A stretch of 64,000 nt of DNA. Source: Austropuccinia psidii (taxonomy: Eukaryota; Basidiomycota; Pucciniomycetes; Pucciniales; Sphaerophragmiaceae). Below, in pieces: positions 38,895-51,168 of the stretch (its first letter is position 1; the number at the start of each line of letters is the position of its first letter). Under the pieces are notes generated by a model. The model saw only the letters and a program-made list of their open reading frames with translations, did no database searches and was not told where the DNA came from. The position numbers and the translations under genes are program-made. The DNA lies in contig JALGQZ010000007.1 of assembly GCA_023105745.1 (NCBI GenBank), forward strand, positions 2,339,592 through 2,403,591, given 5' to 3'.

Positions 38895-40706
38895 TGTAAG
38901 GTGTGGATATGAAACTTTGATTAAAAATCAAGTACTTTTCCTGTCCTCAAAATTTGTATAAGGTAAAAATCAATTAAAAATAGTATGAAATATTATTTTT
39001 AAGAGAAAACACGCCAATTTTATTGTTTATAACTTTATTAGTATAAAACAATAATATTATAAAAATTTATTGTTTTACCAACAATAAAAATTTATCCAAA
39101 AAATACTCTACAAGAGATATTTTAAGGCTACAAAAGAAATTTCTTCAAGTGCAATTTCAATTGGAATTAATTGAGCAAAGAACTGCAAGCAATTAATTAA
39201 AGAACAAAGTCTTTAAAAAGAATATTAAAGAGAAAACACGCCCAAAAGTGACCAGAGTGAATTTGGAAACAAAGTGACAAAGTTTACAGTGATGAAAGAT
39301 GCTTTAATTCACTTTTGGGGTGGTTCAGGGGTAAAAATGATTATAAGAGTTACAAACAATGATTATAATGATTTTTTCACGTGGTTAAAAGGATTAAAAT
39401 GATTTAAAAGTGGTGGTTGGAATCTTTGATTGATTGGTTTAACAGTTTTAAACTAATTAATAAAAGGAAAAGATTCTAACATGAAGAGAAAAGTGGGGCA
39501 AAGAAGACATTCTTTTATAGCCATCAATTCTCTTGCTCCAAAAGTAAAATTTACTCTTGTCAGTCGTGAAAAACAGTCTGACAACAGAAAAGCCAATTAT
39601 GGCATCATTGAACCCTGGTTTAGACCAAAAAGGGCTGGTTTAAGCCATTTTTAGCCATTTTTAGCCATTTCAGACCCTTAAATCAGCCATTACTATAGCA
39701 ATACCAGGCCTAGAGCCTTCAAAACACGTCAGAATGTGTGTCAGAGGCGTAGAAACCAGTTAAAACTGTTTTTATTATGATTGTTTTATCTTAAGGGTAG
39801 TTTTACCCTCTTGGCAACAGCTAAAACTACCCCAGTTGGTATCAAAACCTCATCATCAATTGAGTCCACAGACCCTGTAACTCAATTCCAGGCCAAAAGT
39901 GATGAACTTTTGCTTGAATTTTGACATCCCACGCCTGTCAGCAAGGATTTTGGGGGTCTAGCTCCCCCTTAGAGCTGGAGTTCCTTTTCCCCCCCAAATT
40001 TAATCTTTCCAATTTATTTTTTCCTTTAATTCCTCATCATGTATTATACTTATAATTTACATATGTAATTCAATTCAATTGTACAGTACAATACAGTAAT
40101 AATTGACACCTCATATGTAAATCAAAGTTCACTTATGTAATACACGCGCACATTTTGACATTTCAATTGAATTCAATTGTAAATACTTCAATTCCTCATA
40201 ACTTCTAAACTAAACACAACACCTCAATTTTAACACAAAAATTGATGGTTAACACCACATGTGGTGTGAATTAAATTAAAGTTTTGAAAAAACTTAATTT
40301 AAGCTTATTTAGAGTTGAGTTACAAGAATTTCACTCAGAGGTGACCCCACCTGATTTTTTATGAGGAATCCAATGGTGAAATAAATTTTATATGTTTATT
40401 TATTGGATAAAAAGTTTTAATAAATTTTATTTAACTTTTTTCCAAATTTGTTTATTTTCTCACAATTTTGTTAAAGTTTCATTTTTACTTAATTTTTTCA
40501 AGTATAAATGTAATTTTATATTTACAAAATTTAATGTATTTTTTTTATTTTTAAATTATAATTAATTTTTTATTTTTAATATAATTTTATATTTATATTT
40601 TTATTTTTATTTTAATAATATAAATAAATTTATTTTCTTTATATTAATATGTTATTTTTTATATTTGTGGTCTTTTGGGTATATGAAATTACCTCTAAGG
40701 CTCACA
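38895..40706 (-). repeat. 3' LTR of E6 (1812 bp)
   Basis: Left end TGTAAGGTGTGG, right end AAGGCTCACA. Nearly identical to 47128-48965 but lacks about 26 bp near 40290. A TATAAAA box on the minus strand lies at 39513-39519. Confidence 0.93.
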
Positions 40707-40720
40707 TTCCCTCCCCCTAA
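40707..40720 (-). promoter_or_regulatory. E6 polypurine tract
   Basis: The minus strand reads TTAGGGGGAGGGAA immediately before the LTR start TGTGAGCC, and 10 bases after the pol stop. Confidence 0.8.
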
Positions 40721-40729
40721 AAAAGAATA

Positions 40730-43700
40730 TTACTTTGTAATATTGGTGTTTCTAGTGTGTCTGAATCTCCTCAGGAGTTTGGTAGCTTCTGGTATATCTT
40801 TTTCTTCTAACCATTCATCTTCACAAGTTGGGTCACTGTACCTAACAAGGTATTCCCTTACTTTTTTGGTTCTTAATTTCCTTTCTTTAAGAACTTTGGT
40901 TATTTTCTTAGTACCAGATGTCTCAATAGGAGGTATAACTTGGGGAACCTTATTCCTCAAGGGAAATTTCTCAGCATCACTAGATTTATATGGTTTTATC
41001 AAGCTCACTGGAAATGTAGGGTGTTTATTGCTAAGTTCTTCAGATAACTCTACTTCAACAGCATTTTCTCCATGGAGGGCCTTAATCACAAAAGGTCCTG
41101 CAAAGGAGTCTTTCAACTTTTTACATCCTTTGATGTTATTGAAGTTAGTGGTGGATACAAGAACTAGGTCCCCCACTTTGAAATCTGGAGTTGCATGAGG
41201 TTTATCCCATTTGTCTTTAGCATATGCAAAAGAGTCCTCCATGCACCTTACTGCATGCTTTCTAGCTTTGTCTAGCATTCCTTTGAAGCTAGCAGCTGTG
41301 GGATGTATTTCAAGTAAGTCTTTCCTCAAGGAGTCTTGGGGTAACTTGGGGTTCCATCCTTTTTCTAGAACAGCAGGAGTCTGATTGGTACTAGCATGGA
41401 TTGATGTTTTATATGCTAATTCCAGTGCTGGTAACAGAGTACACCAATCATGGGTAAATCCATCACAATCTTTGAATTCAAGGCCATATGCACAAAATCT
41501 TCTCACCATGTCCTCTAAGGTTTGGATCATTCTTTCAGCCAGGCCATCAGTTTGTGGGTGGTAGGCTGTAGAGAAAGACAGTTTAGTGCCAAATAATTGG
41601 TGAAGATTTGTCCATAGTGCTGAAGTGAATTTGGGATCTCTATCACTGATGATATTTGTAAATATCCCAGTCCATGACACTACTCTATTCCATATCAGAA
41701 GAGCTGTATCCATGGCTGTATCATCTTTGTGACATGGTAAAAAGATTGGAGTTTTACTGAATCTGTCCACAATTACTAGGCAAGCATTATAGCTCCTGTC
41801 ACCTCCTGGTGGTAGGCCAGTTACCCAATCCATATGGACAATTTCCCAAGGTCTGTTTGGTTCTTGGCTTTTCATCATATTTCCAAGTCTTTTGCCAGTG
41901 GATTTATTTGCCTTTTGGCATCTGTCACAGGTTTTTCAATACTCTGCAACATCTTTTTGCCACATTGGCCACCATATGCAGGTCTTCACTTTCTCTCTTG
42001 TTCTACCTTCAGAAAGATGTCCTGAAAAGGGACTATCATGGCATTTTTTCAGTACAAGATTGATTAATGACCTGTCTACAACTGTCATGACACATGTGTG
42101 CTTGGTTCTGTGGTAAATTATACCATCCAGTAGGTGAAATCTTCCTTCATTATAAGATTTTCTCCATACTTCATCCAAGGCATGTATTAGAGATTTGTCT
42201 TTACAGTCTTTGTTAAGTAGTTGGCATAAGATGCTACAATTCTTATCTTGAGTGTAACTATTTCTGACTTCTTCAAAGAAGGTGGTGTTCAAGTCTGTAA
42301 CACTTATTCCTTCTATTGGAATTTGTGGTGAAGCTTCTTCTGGAACATAAGCAGGATTATCAATGTTATTTGGGAATGGCCATCTGCTTAGTCCATCTGC
42401 ATTCTTATGAATATTCCCATCCTTATGAAAAATAGTCACATTGCCTCTGTATTCTTGTATGGCTATTTGCCATCTGAGCATGTGTCTGTTAGGTGTTTTC
42501 ATGTTCAAAAGTGATTTCACAGCTGTACAATCTGTTATTACTTCAAAAACACATCCCTCTAAGAAATAGTTCAATTTCTCCAAGGCCCAGACAAGGCATA
42601 GACATTCCATTTGACTTGCTCCATATCTGGCTTCAGTTGGTTTGATTTGTCTGGATATGAAACATATTGGTCCTTCTACAGGTTTGTCATTTATGATCTG
42701 AACTTGGTGAAGTGCAGCACCTAGTCCATCTCCTGATGCATCAATATACAGTTTGAAAGGTAATTTAAAGTCTGGCATCAGTAAGAGTGGAGCAGTGGTC
42801 AATGCTTCTCTTAGAGATTCAAAAGCTTTGACTCTGTCAACAGTCATCTCAAATACTGTGTCTTTGTCACACAACTTATAAAGTGGTCTTGCTATGGATG
42901 CAAAGTCTTTAGTGTGTTGCCTGTAATATCCTGCAAAACCCAAGAATGACTGAATTTCCTTCTTATTCTGAGGCATGGGTTTTAACAATACTGCTGCAAC
43001 TTTGTTTTTATCAATTCCAAGGGACAAACCAGATACAACATGTCCTAGTGCCTTAAGTTCTTTAAATCCAAAATGACATTTCTTCAAGGAGATTTTCATG
43101 TTTACTGATTGGATTTTTGTCAAAACTCTTGATAATCTGTACATGTGCTCCTCCCAAGTCTTTGAACAGATAATAATGTCATCAATGTAAATGATTAGCC
43201 ATCCCTCTGAGAGTTCTTCAGGGAAGATTTCATTCATCATTCTTTGGAAGTGTGAAGGTGCATTTTTGATACCAAAGGGCATCCTTAAGTATTCATACAC
43301 TCCACAATGAACAATAATTCTCAAGTATTTTCTTGCTCTTGGTGTTACCACATTTTGATGGAATCCTTTAAGGGCATCCATAGTGGTTATATACACTGCT
43401 TGAGATATTTGAGTAAGGGCAATTTGGATTTTTGGTATTGGGTATCTGTCTGGAACAGTGTAAGTGTTCAGAGCTCTAAAGTCCCCAACCATTCTGGATT
43501 TTCCATTATGCCACGCCACTATGACTGGTGTAGTTATTTCTACTTCCTCATTGTGGCCTACTTTTCTTATTACACCAAGGTCTAGAAGTTCTTTGATATG
43601 AATTTCTAGAGCTTCTCTTGATTTTGGACTTGCTGGATAAGCAGGTTTTCTTAAGAGTGGTGGATAAGGTCTCTCAATGTTAAGAATGATGTCAACTTCA

Positions 43701-46654
43701 TGACCAATAATTGCTCCCAGAGGTTCTTTGTCTGTAGCAAATGCTCCTTTGTGGTCATACAAAAGGGAAGAAAGTTCATTTTCTTGTTTATCAGTCAGAT
43801 GAAGGCTTATCTCCGCCTCATTTAACTGTTCAGACTTGAATTTTTCTAACTCTAAGTTGACTGGTGATACTTTGTTTACTGTAATTTGTCTTTTAAATGG
43901 TAAAAAGGCAAATTTCTGGCACTTATTGTCCCCAATTGTAAAGTATCTGTCTTTGTTATTATGTAAATCTATCCCATACATGATCAAATAGTCATTTCCC
44001 AATATAAAATGGGTACTAGAGCAATTTTCCATAACAACAAATTCAACTGTGATCCTTAAATTCCCATTTATGTGTGGGAATATGACATTGGTCTTAAAGA
44101 TTCCCAATGCTTTCATTGGGTTACTTGCACTGTTGAATTTTATACCATCAATTGGTAACAATTGGTCTTCAAAATTTGGCACACAAGTCTTAAGAAAGGA
44201 TTTTCCAACACAAGAGCAGAAGGCTCCTGGGTCAAGCAAAAGTTTGGTGGGCTTGTTGTCAATTACCACTTCTGTTATACAGGAGTTACCAGCTGTATAA
44301 CCTTTTCCTCTGTTTGGTTTTGTCTTCATAAGTTGTGCATCTTGAACTTTTGATAAATCAACTTGACCATTGCTCAATTGTGGTAAGTGGGAATAAGATT
44401 CCATGATGTCAAAAGTGGCATTGATATTTTCTATATCTTTTGAAGATTCAGAAAATATGGATGACTTATCATCTGAATTGTCTTCAATTATGTCTTCTTT
44501 TTCAACATCTGGTTCCTTTTCAATGTCAATTTCATTGATTTTCCCCCTCTTTGGACATGTATTGGCTAAATGGGTGGTGCTTTGGCAAATATGGCATTTT
44601 CAGACTGTATCTGCAGATTTATATTTAATATTACCAGAATTTTCTTTGGGGTTTTTGTCCACAGAATCTTTCCAAGGTGTATTAAACCTTGTTTTGAGAT
44701 TCACCCTACTAGAACCAATTTTGGTTCTGGTGGTTACTTCTTCTAGTATATTGATAATATCTTCTGCTGAAGATTGTTCAGTAGTCCTGCTTTTGACAGC
44801 ATTCTCTAAGTCACCTCCACATTGTCTCAGAATTTTTCTATGGATCATAAACTCTGATATGTCAGGATATAATGCTGTTAATCTGTCCTTTTGTTGGCAA
44901 AACCATGGTAAAGCTCTGTCTTTATCAGCATTAAATTTGGCAGATTCAAAGGCTGTTTCAACTTTAAACCTCCAAGCATCATTTGCCCATTTGTTGATGA
45001 TTTGGGTTTTCCACCAAGTCCAACTCTGGTGTCCATGTGCTTGTCTTATTTTGATGTACCATCTGTGAGCTGATCTGGTAAACAAGGTGTTAAACCTGGC
45101 TGTTACCAATCTGTCTGGTAATTCAAAATCCTCTTTGATCATGTCAATACCTCTAATGAATTCCATATGGTCATACTCTCCTTCACCACTGAAGTGAGGC
45201 CATTCTTTAAGTTTTGGAACTTCTTTCAAGAGTGCTTGGCCCATTGATGGTTCCAAGTTATGAAAAGAAGTGGATAATTCATTTTTTAATTGTGAATTAT
45301 CAGGATCCAATACTTGTGGATTTGGAATTCTTGTGCCCTCATTTTGATTTAGAGGTGTAGACATTCTTGGTAAGGTGTTCAGTATTTGTTCAATGTCATT
45401 CATTTTACTGTTGCTACACCTTTGGGAATTTCTGTATTCATGTTGGAAGCTTTGTATTAAATTTATTACTTCAATTTTATACATGTCTTCCTTATGTGTC
45501 AGTTCTTGCCATAACTCTGTCTGTCTTGTATTATCAGCAGTGACTTGATTCAATTTCATTGATAATTTTGATACTTCTTCTTGTGAAGCATCAAAACACT
45601 TTTTCAAGGAAATGGTATATGTCTTTACTTCAGTAAATGAATTTGAAATGTCATCAAGGACTGTCTTGTTATCTGTTTTGATAATATTTATGGCTTGTTT
45701 AATTCTTGTTTCAATTATGTCATCAATATTGAATTTAGAATATTTATCTGTTAATTCTTTAATAATGGCAGATTGTTCATTTATTTTATTGTTAGAAGAA
45801 TTATCATTATTGGAATTTTTAATTGTTCTCAAAACTTTTTCAAAACACATAAGTGTTTCATTAATTTGGCACAGACTCAGGTTGTTTGTTTTAATGTTGT
45901 TACAAATGGTGTCATTTTTATCAGAAAGATGTTTTTTCACATCATTTATAGCATTATACAACTCTGGGATGGAATCAAATATGTCAGAAATCATTTCTGG
46001 AACCTTAATCTGGCTTCCTCCTTCTTCTGTAATTCCATCATGGTTCTGGCCATCTGAAATACATTTTCCATGGCATCCTGCTGAATCTTTGGGATTCTGT
46101 AGCCCTGGCTGTAAGGTTTTGGGGCTGGTGCCTTCCCTTTGCCCTTGTTTGGAGTTTGTGGCTGCTTTTTCACGTTAGAATTGCTGCTGCTGGCCACTGG
46201 GGCTGTTTTTGGCACTGGTTTGGGTGGTGGAGGGTTGTTTTTCCTCCATTCTAGTGTCAAAAGCATCATGTTTTTCTTCTCCATCAATGGATTCCATCCA
46301 TTGAGCAATTTGCAAGTGTTGGGATGGCCCAAGAATTTTCTTACTGTCAGGTAAGAATTCATGCAGTTTTTCCACAGATCTGCCAGGATCTGGTACTCCT
46401 TGTACTGCAGTGCCTTGTTGTAAGCTTTGTGGCTGGCTTTGTATATGTCCACTGAGGCTTCTTGTGGCGGTGTCAGCTCTTTTTGAAGGTAAAATGGTAT
46501 TATCAGCTTCAGAATGACCCATTTTAGTTGTTTGGAAGTCATCAACTGACCCTTTTCCTTCTGTACCTGGTTGGCCTCTGCCATAATCACGTCTATTACC
46601 TTTTTGGGAGCTGCTTGAGGGGTTGTAGCTGGCTCCTGATCTGGTTGAAGGCAT
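40730..46654 (-). pseudogene. gag-pol: E6 Gag-Pol, one frame of 1975 codons with three internal stops
   Basis: ATG 46652-46654 (MPSTRSGASYNPSSSS). Order: Ser/Gln-rich N-terminus; coiled coil; capsid (EWPHFSGEGEYDHMEFIRG); knuckle [14 protein letters not shown]; protease with [15 protein letters not shown] with YIDD at 43178-43189; RNase H ([30 protein letters not shown]); H2C2 finger; DDE integrase (HMDWVTGLPPGG, ISDRDPKFTSALW, TDGLAERM); chromodomain-like tail (REYLVRYSDPTCEDEW). Stops: TAA 46175-46177 (fits CAA), TGA 44598-44600 before the knuckle (fits CGA), TGA 41936-41938 in the finger. All remain in one frame, so decay is recent. Gag and Pol are fused without a shift. Confidence 0.9.
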
Positions 46655-46902
46655 AATTATGGTTAAAAAGGCTTAAAATAGTATTTTTACGTCAAAAAAC
46701 TTACTTTTGGCCAAATTTTTAGCTTTCTGAAGGGTATTACTTATGTCCAAGTTAATTAATTCAGAAGATATTGGTTCAGGCTGGTTATTTTGAGTCACAA
46801 TAACAGTGCTATTATGATCAGAATTGACAGTACTGGCAGGGATAATGCTGGTTACTGTTGAGGCTGTTTCAATGTTTTCTTGTCTTACCACGTTGTCAGA
46901 CA
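45991..46902 (-). CDS. E6 spliced overprinted protein (about 282 aa, +1 frame over gag)
   Basis: Predicted joins: 46981 + 46902-46705 + 46640-45991 (849 nt with stop). Exon 2 encodes MSDNVVRQENIETASTVTSI ... NLAK. The +1 frame then gives QEPATTPQAAPKK, IIPFYLQKELTPPQEASVDI, a core ILADLWKNCMNSYLTVRKFL + GHPNTCKLLNGWNPL, a Pro/Lys linker, and PYSQGYRIPKIQQDAMENVF ending RLRFQK. The stop overlaps ATGATT in the gag frame (ATGA). The frame is fully open although the gag frame beneath it has a stop at 46175. No known domain recognised. Confidence 0.74.
46641..46704 (-). other. E6 predicted intron 2 (64 nt) containing the gag AUG
   Basis: Donor CAAAA|GTAAGT at 46705/46704; acceptor CAACCAG|AT at 46641/46640. 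The gag start forms the acceptor region itself: ATGCCTTCAACCAG. An alternative acceptor TTTTAAG|CC at 46672/46671 would fuse exon 2 in frame to gag instead, so acceptor choice could select the frame. Confidence 0.62.
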
Positions 46903-46980
46903 CTAAAATTAATGAAAAAGCCAATTAATTAAGTAAAAAAAAGGATATTTCAAAAAAAGAAATAAAAATTTAAGCCTCAC
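46903..46980 (-). other. E6 predicted intron 1 (78 nt); splicing assembles an AUG
   Basis: Donor TTATAA|GTGAGG at 46981/46980 and acceptor CATTAATTTTAG|TGTCTG at 46903/46902. Joining gives A|TG TCT GAC AAC. The donor is less canonical than in E5. Confidence 0.55.
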
Positions 46981-47108
46981 TTATAATATGAAAAAAATTA
47001 TTTTTTATGGATTTTTTGAATTATAAGTATTTTTTATATGTTTTTAAATTTTTCAATATAAGAAAAAAGATTTAAAAAGAGTAAAAAAAATATGTCACAG
47101 GTAAAATA

Positions 47109-47127
47109 TCACGGCTGGTCCCCCAAA
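47109..47127 (-). promoter_or_regulatory. E6 primer-binding site
   Basis: The sense strand reads TTTGGGGGACCAGCCGTGA just after the LTR end CACACCTTACA. It matches the E5 and E7 sites in position and mostly in sequence. Confidence 0.7.
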
Positions 47128-48965
47128 TGTAAGGTGTGGATATGAAACTTTGATTAAAAATCAAGTACTTTTCCTGTCCTCAAAATTTGTATAAGGTAAA
47201 AATCAATTAAAAATAGTATGAAATATTATTTTTAAGAGAAAACACGCCAATTTTATTGTTTATAACTTTATTAGTATAAAACAATAATATTATAAAAAAT
47301 TTATTGTTTTACCAACAATAAAAATTTATCCAAAAAATACTCTACAAGAGATATTTTAAGGCTACAAAAGAAATTTCTTCAAGAGCAATTTCAATTGGAA
47401 TTAATTGAGCAAAGAACTGCAAGCAATTAATTAAAGAACAAAGTCTTTAAAAAGAATATTAAAGAGAAAACACGCCCAAAAGTGACCAGGGTGAATTTGG
47501 AAACAAAGTGACAAAGTTAACAGTGATGAAAGATGCTTTAATTCACTTTTGGGGTGGTTCAGGGGTAAAAATGATTATAAGAGTTACAAACAATGATTAT
47601 AATGATTTTTTCACGTGGTTAAAAGGATTAAAATGATTAAAAAGTGGTGGTTGGAATCTTTGATTGATTGGTTTAACAGTTTTAAACTAATTAATAAAAG
47701 GAAAAGATTCTAACATGAAGAGAAAAGTGGGGCAAAGAAGACATTCTTTTATAGTCATCAATTCTCTTGCTCCAAAAGTAAAATTTACTCTTGTCAGTCG
47801 TGAAAAACAGTCTGACAACAGAAAAGCCAATTATGGCATCATTGAACCCTGGTTTAGACCAAAAAGGGCTGGTTTAAGCCATTTTTAGCCATTTTTAGCC
47901 ATTTCAGACCCTTAAATCAGCCATTACTATAGCAATACCAGGCCTAGAGCCTTCAATCCACGTCAGAATGTGTGTCAGAGGCGTAGAAACCAGTTAAAAC
48001 TGTTTTTATTATGATTGTTTTATCTTAAGGGTAGTTTTACCCTCTTGGCAACAGCTAAAACTACCCCAGTTGGTATCAAAACCTCATCCTCAATTGAGTC
48101 CACAGACCCTGTAACTCAATTCCAGGCCAAAAGTGATGAACTTTTGCGTGAATTTTGACATCCCACGCCTGTCAGCAAGGATTTTGGGGGTCTAGCTCCC
48201 CCTTAGAGCTGGAGTTCCTTTTCCCCCCCAAATTTAATCTTTCCAATTTATTTTTCCTTTAATTCCTCATCATGTATTATACTTATAATTTACATATGTA
48301 ATTCAATTCAATTGTACAGTACAATACAGTAATAATTGACACCTCATATGTAAATCAAAGTTCACTTATGCAATACACGCGCACATTTTGACATTTCAAT
48401 TGAATTCAATTGAAAATACTTCAATTCCTCATAACTTCTAAACTAAACACAACACCTCAATTTTAACACAAAAATTGATGGTTAACACCACATGTGGTGT
48501 GAATTAAATTAAGGTTTTGAGGATTTTCAACTTTTGTATTGAAAATACTAAAAACTTAATTTAAGCTTATTTAGAGTTGAGTTACAAGAATTTCACTCAG
48601 AGGTGAACCCACCTGATTTTTTATGAGGAATCCAATGGTGAAATAAATTTTAGATGTTTATTTATAGGATAAAAAGTTATAATAAATTTTATTTAACTTT
48701 TTTCCAAATTTATTTATTTTTTCACAATTTTGTTAAAATTTCATTTTTACTTAATTTTTTTCAAGTATAAATGTAATTTTATACTTACAAAATTTAATGT
48801 ATTTTTATTTTTAAATTGTAATTAATTTTTTATTTTTAATATAATTTTATATTTATATTTGAATTTTTATCTTAATAATATAAATAAATTTATTTTATTT
48901 ATATTAATATGTTAATTTTGTATTTGTGGTCTTTTGGGTATATGAAATTACCTCTAAGGCTCACA
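47128..48965 (-). repeat. 5' LTR of E6 (1838 bp)
   Basis: The direct copy of 38895-40706 with scattered substitutions and a 26-bp extra stretch near 48520 (ggattttcaacttttgtatt). Borders TGTAAGGTG and AAGGCTCACA in window orientation. Confidence 0.93.
47747..47753 (-). promoter_or_regulatory. TATA box of E6
   Basis: The minus strand reads GACTATAAAAGAATGTC, a good TATAAAA box about two thirds into the LTR, as expected for the U3 end. Confidence 0.55.
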
Positions 48966-49719
48966 ATAAGGCTGTATTGACCAAAATGTGGGATTTTGAA
49001 CTTAAAGCTGCAATAGCTTTGTCAGGTTTTGAGATATCAAGCTCAACGCTGGCTCATTGAGTATCCCTTGATGTGGTATACACAATGGTACCTCATTTTG
49101 AATGGTTATCATTAAATATGGCAAAGTTATGCCATGTACAAGTTTTCTTATACCCATCTATGACTTATCCAAAAGCTATATGGAGCTTGTTTGCTCCATA
49201 TCTTTTGCTCTAGATAAGATATGGAAATATGAATGGCATCATCAGATAGCCCTGATTGTGCTCTCTCCAAAAATACCACACTTTAGGTATCAAATGCTAA
49301 AACTGTAGAAGTTCGATGAGAGGTGAATATTTTGTGCACCCTTATTTGGCCTGATCTTGGCCATAACCTCAGTAGTACTGCTGCTAGCTCATTTTGAATA
49401 TTACAATTGGTTATCCCTGACTTAGAGCTTCATTTTGAATACCCATTTGATGGTGTTGAGCCTCTTCCTCTGTATTTCAGATGAGAGGTGAAAATAAAGG
49501 TTAATGCTCAGCAGCAACTTTGAGAAGGAATAACTTTTTTATTCTTTGTCCTATGATAATGAGACTTGTATATTTGGAAATGGGCGAGTTTCCTCCTTTG
49601 TTGGATACTTTTTGCGGTGATTTGGCTCGGATCCATGTTTTGGTGGTATCTTGGCTATACCATTGATTTATGGTATTTGGCTGTTGTGCTTGTGCTTTGG
49701 TTTGAGTCCTAGGCTGACA
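48966..49719 (-). repeat. Partial LTR of the E1/E5 family, reversed
   Basis: The reverse complement matches the first ~750 bp of the E5 LTR, starting TGTCAGCCTAGGACTC at 49719. E6 cuts it at 48966. It is older than the E5 LTR, judging by many differences. It was inserted into an E2-type LTR (next feature) just after tacaggctg. Confidence 0.8.
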
Positions 49720-50652
49720 CAGCCTGTATGGGTCAATTGATTCTTCCAAGGAGTGCTTGGTGCATTGACAACTGATTTTGATAAATAACAGCCTCTTGAA
49801 ACTGTCCTTGAAGAATCTAGGGGCAGTATTCCTTGGGCGGAATACTGTTGACATGAAAAGAGCCAACCCCTGAGGGGCCAGGTGATTGGTGTCCCCAGAT
49901 GGTCTTGTTTATTACACCATGAATTCTCAACTTTAGTAAGATGAGTCTTCCTTTTGAAATGAAATGATGTACTGGTGAAATGCCTTTAAATAAAGGAATT
50001 GAGGGTTGAAACTTTCACCATTGGATGGCTGAGGAAAAATGCTGCATAATGGTATATAATACCATATATTCCCCATTTCTGGTTCCTGCAGTACAGGTCC
50101 ACAATTGAGGAAAGGGTTTTCCCTTGAGCTGAGGTAAAAAACTGTTGGCCTCTGGTGGAGTCTTGATGTCAATGGATATGTATGGCAAATTTGAGGGTTC
50201 TTGGGATCCTTGAGAATTGGGGACAAAATTGGGCTCAGGTGGGCCCACCTAGAACTGGGGGCTGATGGGCTTCCCCCTTGGCCCCATTGGATTTAGGCCA
50301 AAAGGGGCCTAAATGGTCCAACAGCCCATGGGCTGAGGTATATGGCCAGTTAATTATGGTCTTCAGGGTGCCTAAGTCTCCCAAAAAGGCCATTTAGGCA
50401 TAAAAATCCTTAATAAAAGGTGGTGGGCCAGGGGACAAGGACCCCCAGGCCCACACTTGAGGGGATTGGCCTGGGTTTTTGGTGAGGTAAGGATATAGCC
50501 TGAAGGCCATAAATGAAGCTTGGGGGCTTGAATGGCCATAAAAGGTGGGCATGGCCCAAAAGCCATTTAAAAACCACTGAAGGTCAATTGGGCATAAAAT
50601 GGGTCAGGCTAAAAATGCTGTAAACACTAATTGGGGGGGATTCTTTCCATGG
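49720..50652 (-). repeat. Partial E2-type LTR, reversed and diverged
   Basis: The reverse complement starts TTTCTCACAACCATGG and follows the E2 LTR. It includes the tatatggtattatataccat region and ttggaagaatcaattgaccc (E2 counterpart near 1710-1735). It is truncated where the E5-type LTR inserted. No gene. Confidence 0.78.
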
Positions 50653-51053
50653 TTGTGAGAAACTGTTAACTTTGACACTTTGTTTCCAAATTCACTCTGG
50701 TAACGTTTGGTCATTTTTTCTCTTTAATAATATTTTTAGAGACTGTTGTATTATATTAATTGCCTGAAGTTATTTTCTCAATTAATTCCAATTGAAATTT
50801 CTCTTGAAACAATTTCTTTTGCAGCATTAAATACCTCTTGTAGAATATATTTGGAAAAAGAAATTTTGTTGGTAAAAAAGAAATCTTTATAATATTTTTT
50901 TTTTGTAGTGAAAAGTTAAAAACAAAAAATTTGGTATGTTTTCTCCTAAAAATTCTAAATCTTACTATTTTTAATCAAATTGTACCTTATACAAATTTTG
51001 AGGAAAGGAAAATTACTTGATTTTTAATCAAAGCTTCATACCCACATCTTACA
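50653..51053 (+). repeat. End of an E6-type LTR, plus orientation, diverged
   Basis: It matches the reverse complement of about 47128-47515 and ends cccacatcttaca. The upstream part was displaced by the E2-type LTR insertion. Confidence 0.78.
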
Positions 51054-51168
51054 TTTATAGTCAATTGAAATTAACTTCAGGCAACCTGGGTCCTCAGTAG
51101 ACTCATCACCAATGATATCAAACAAAAGTAGGACCATTCTATTTTATCAATACTGATTTCACCATCTC
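51054..51168 (+). repeat. Short fragment resembling the E5 LTR
   Basis: tgggtcctcagtagactcat and nearby words match the E5 LTR near 36570-36600. Too short and diverged to border exactly. Confidence 0.5.

Larger units (their letters stand above)
38895..48965 (-). mobile_element. E6: nearly complete Ty3/gypsy element with mismatched flanks
   Basis: LTRs 38895-40706 and 47128-48965 (1812 and 1838 bp) flank one gag-pol frame, with primer site and purine tract in the expected places. The left flank is E5 gag; the right flank is the inside of a reversed E5-type LTR. No 5-bp duplication is seen (atgga versus ataag). A hybrid produced by recombination between two E6 copies fits best. Confidence 0.9.

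Noticed and set aside
44403..46178. Plus-strand frames of 188-221 codons opposite E6 gag
   Set aside because: Antisense shadows of the E6 gag frame with composition mirroring it.
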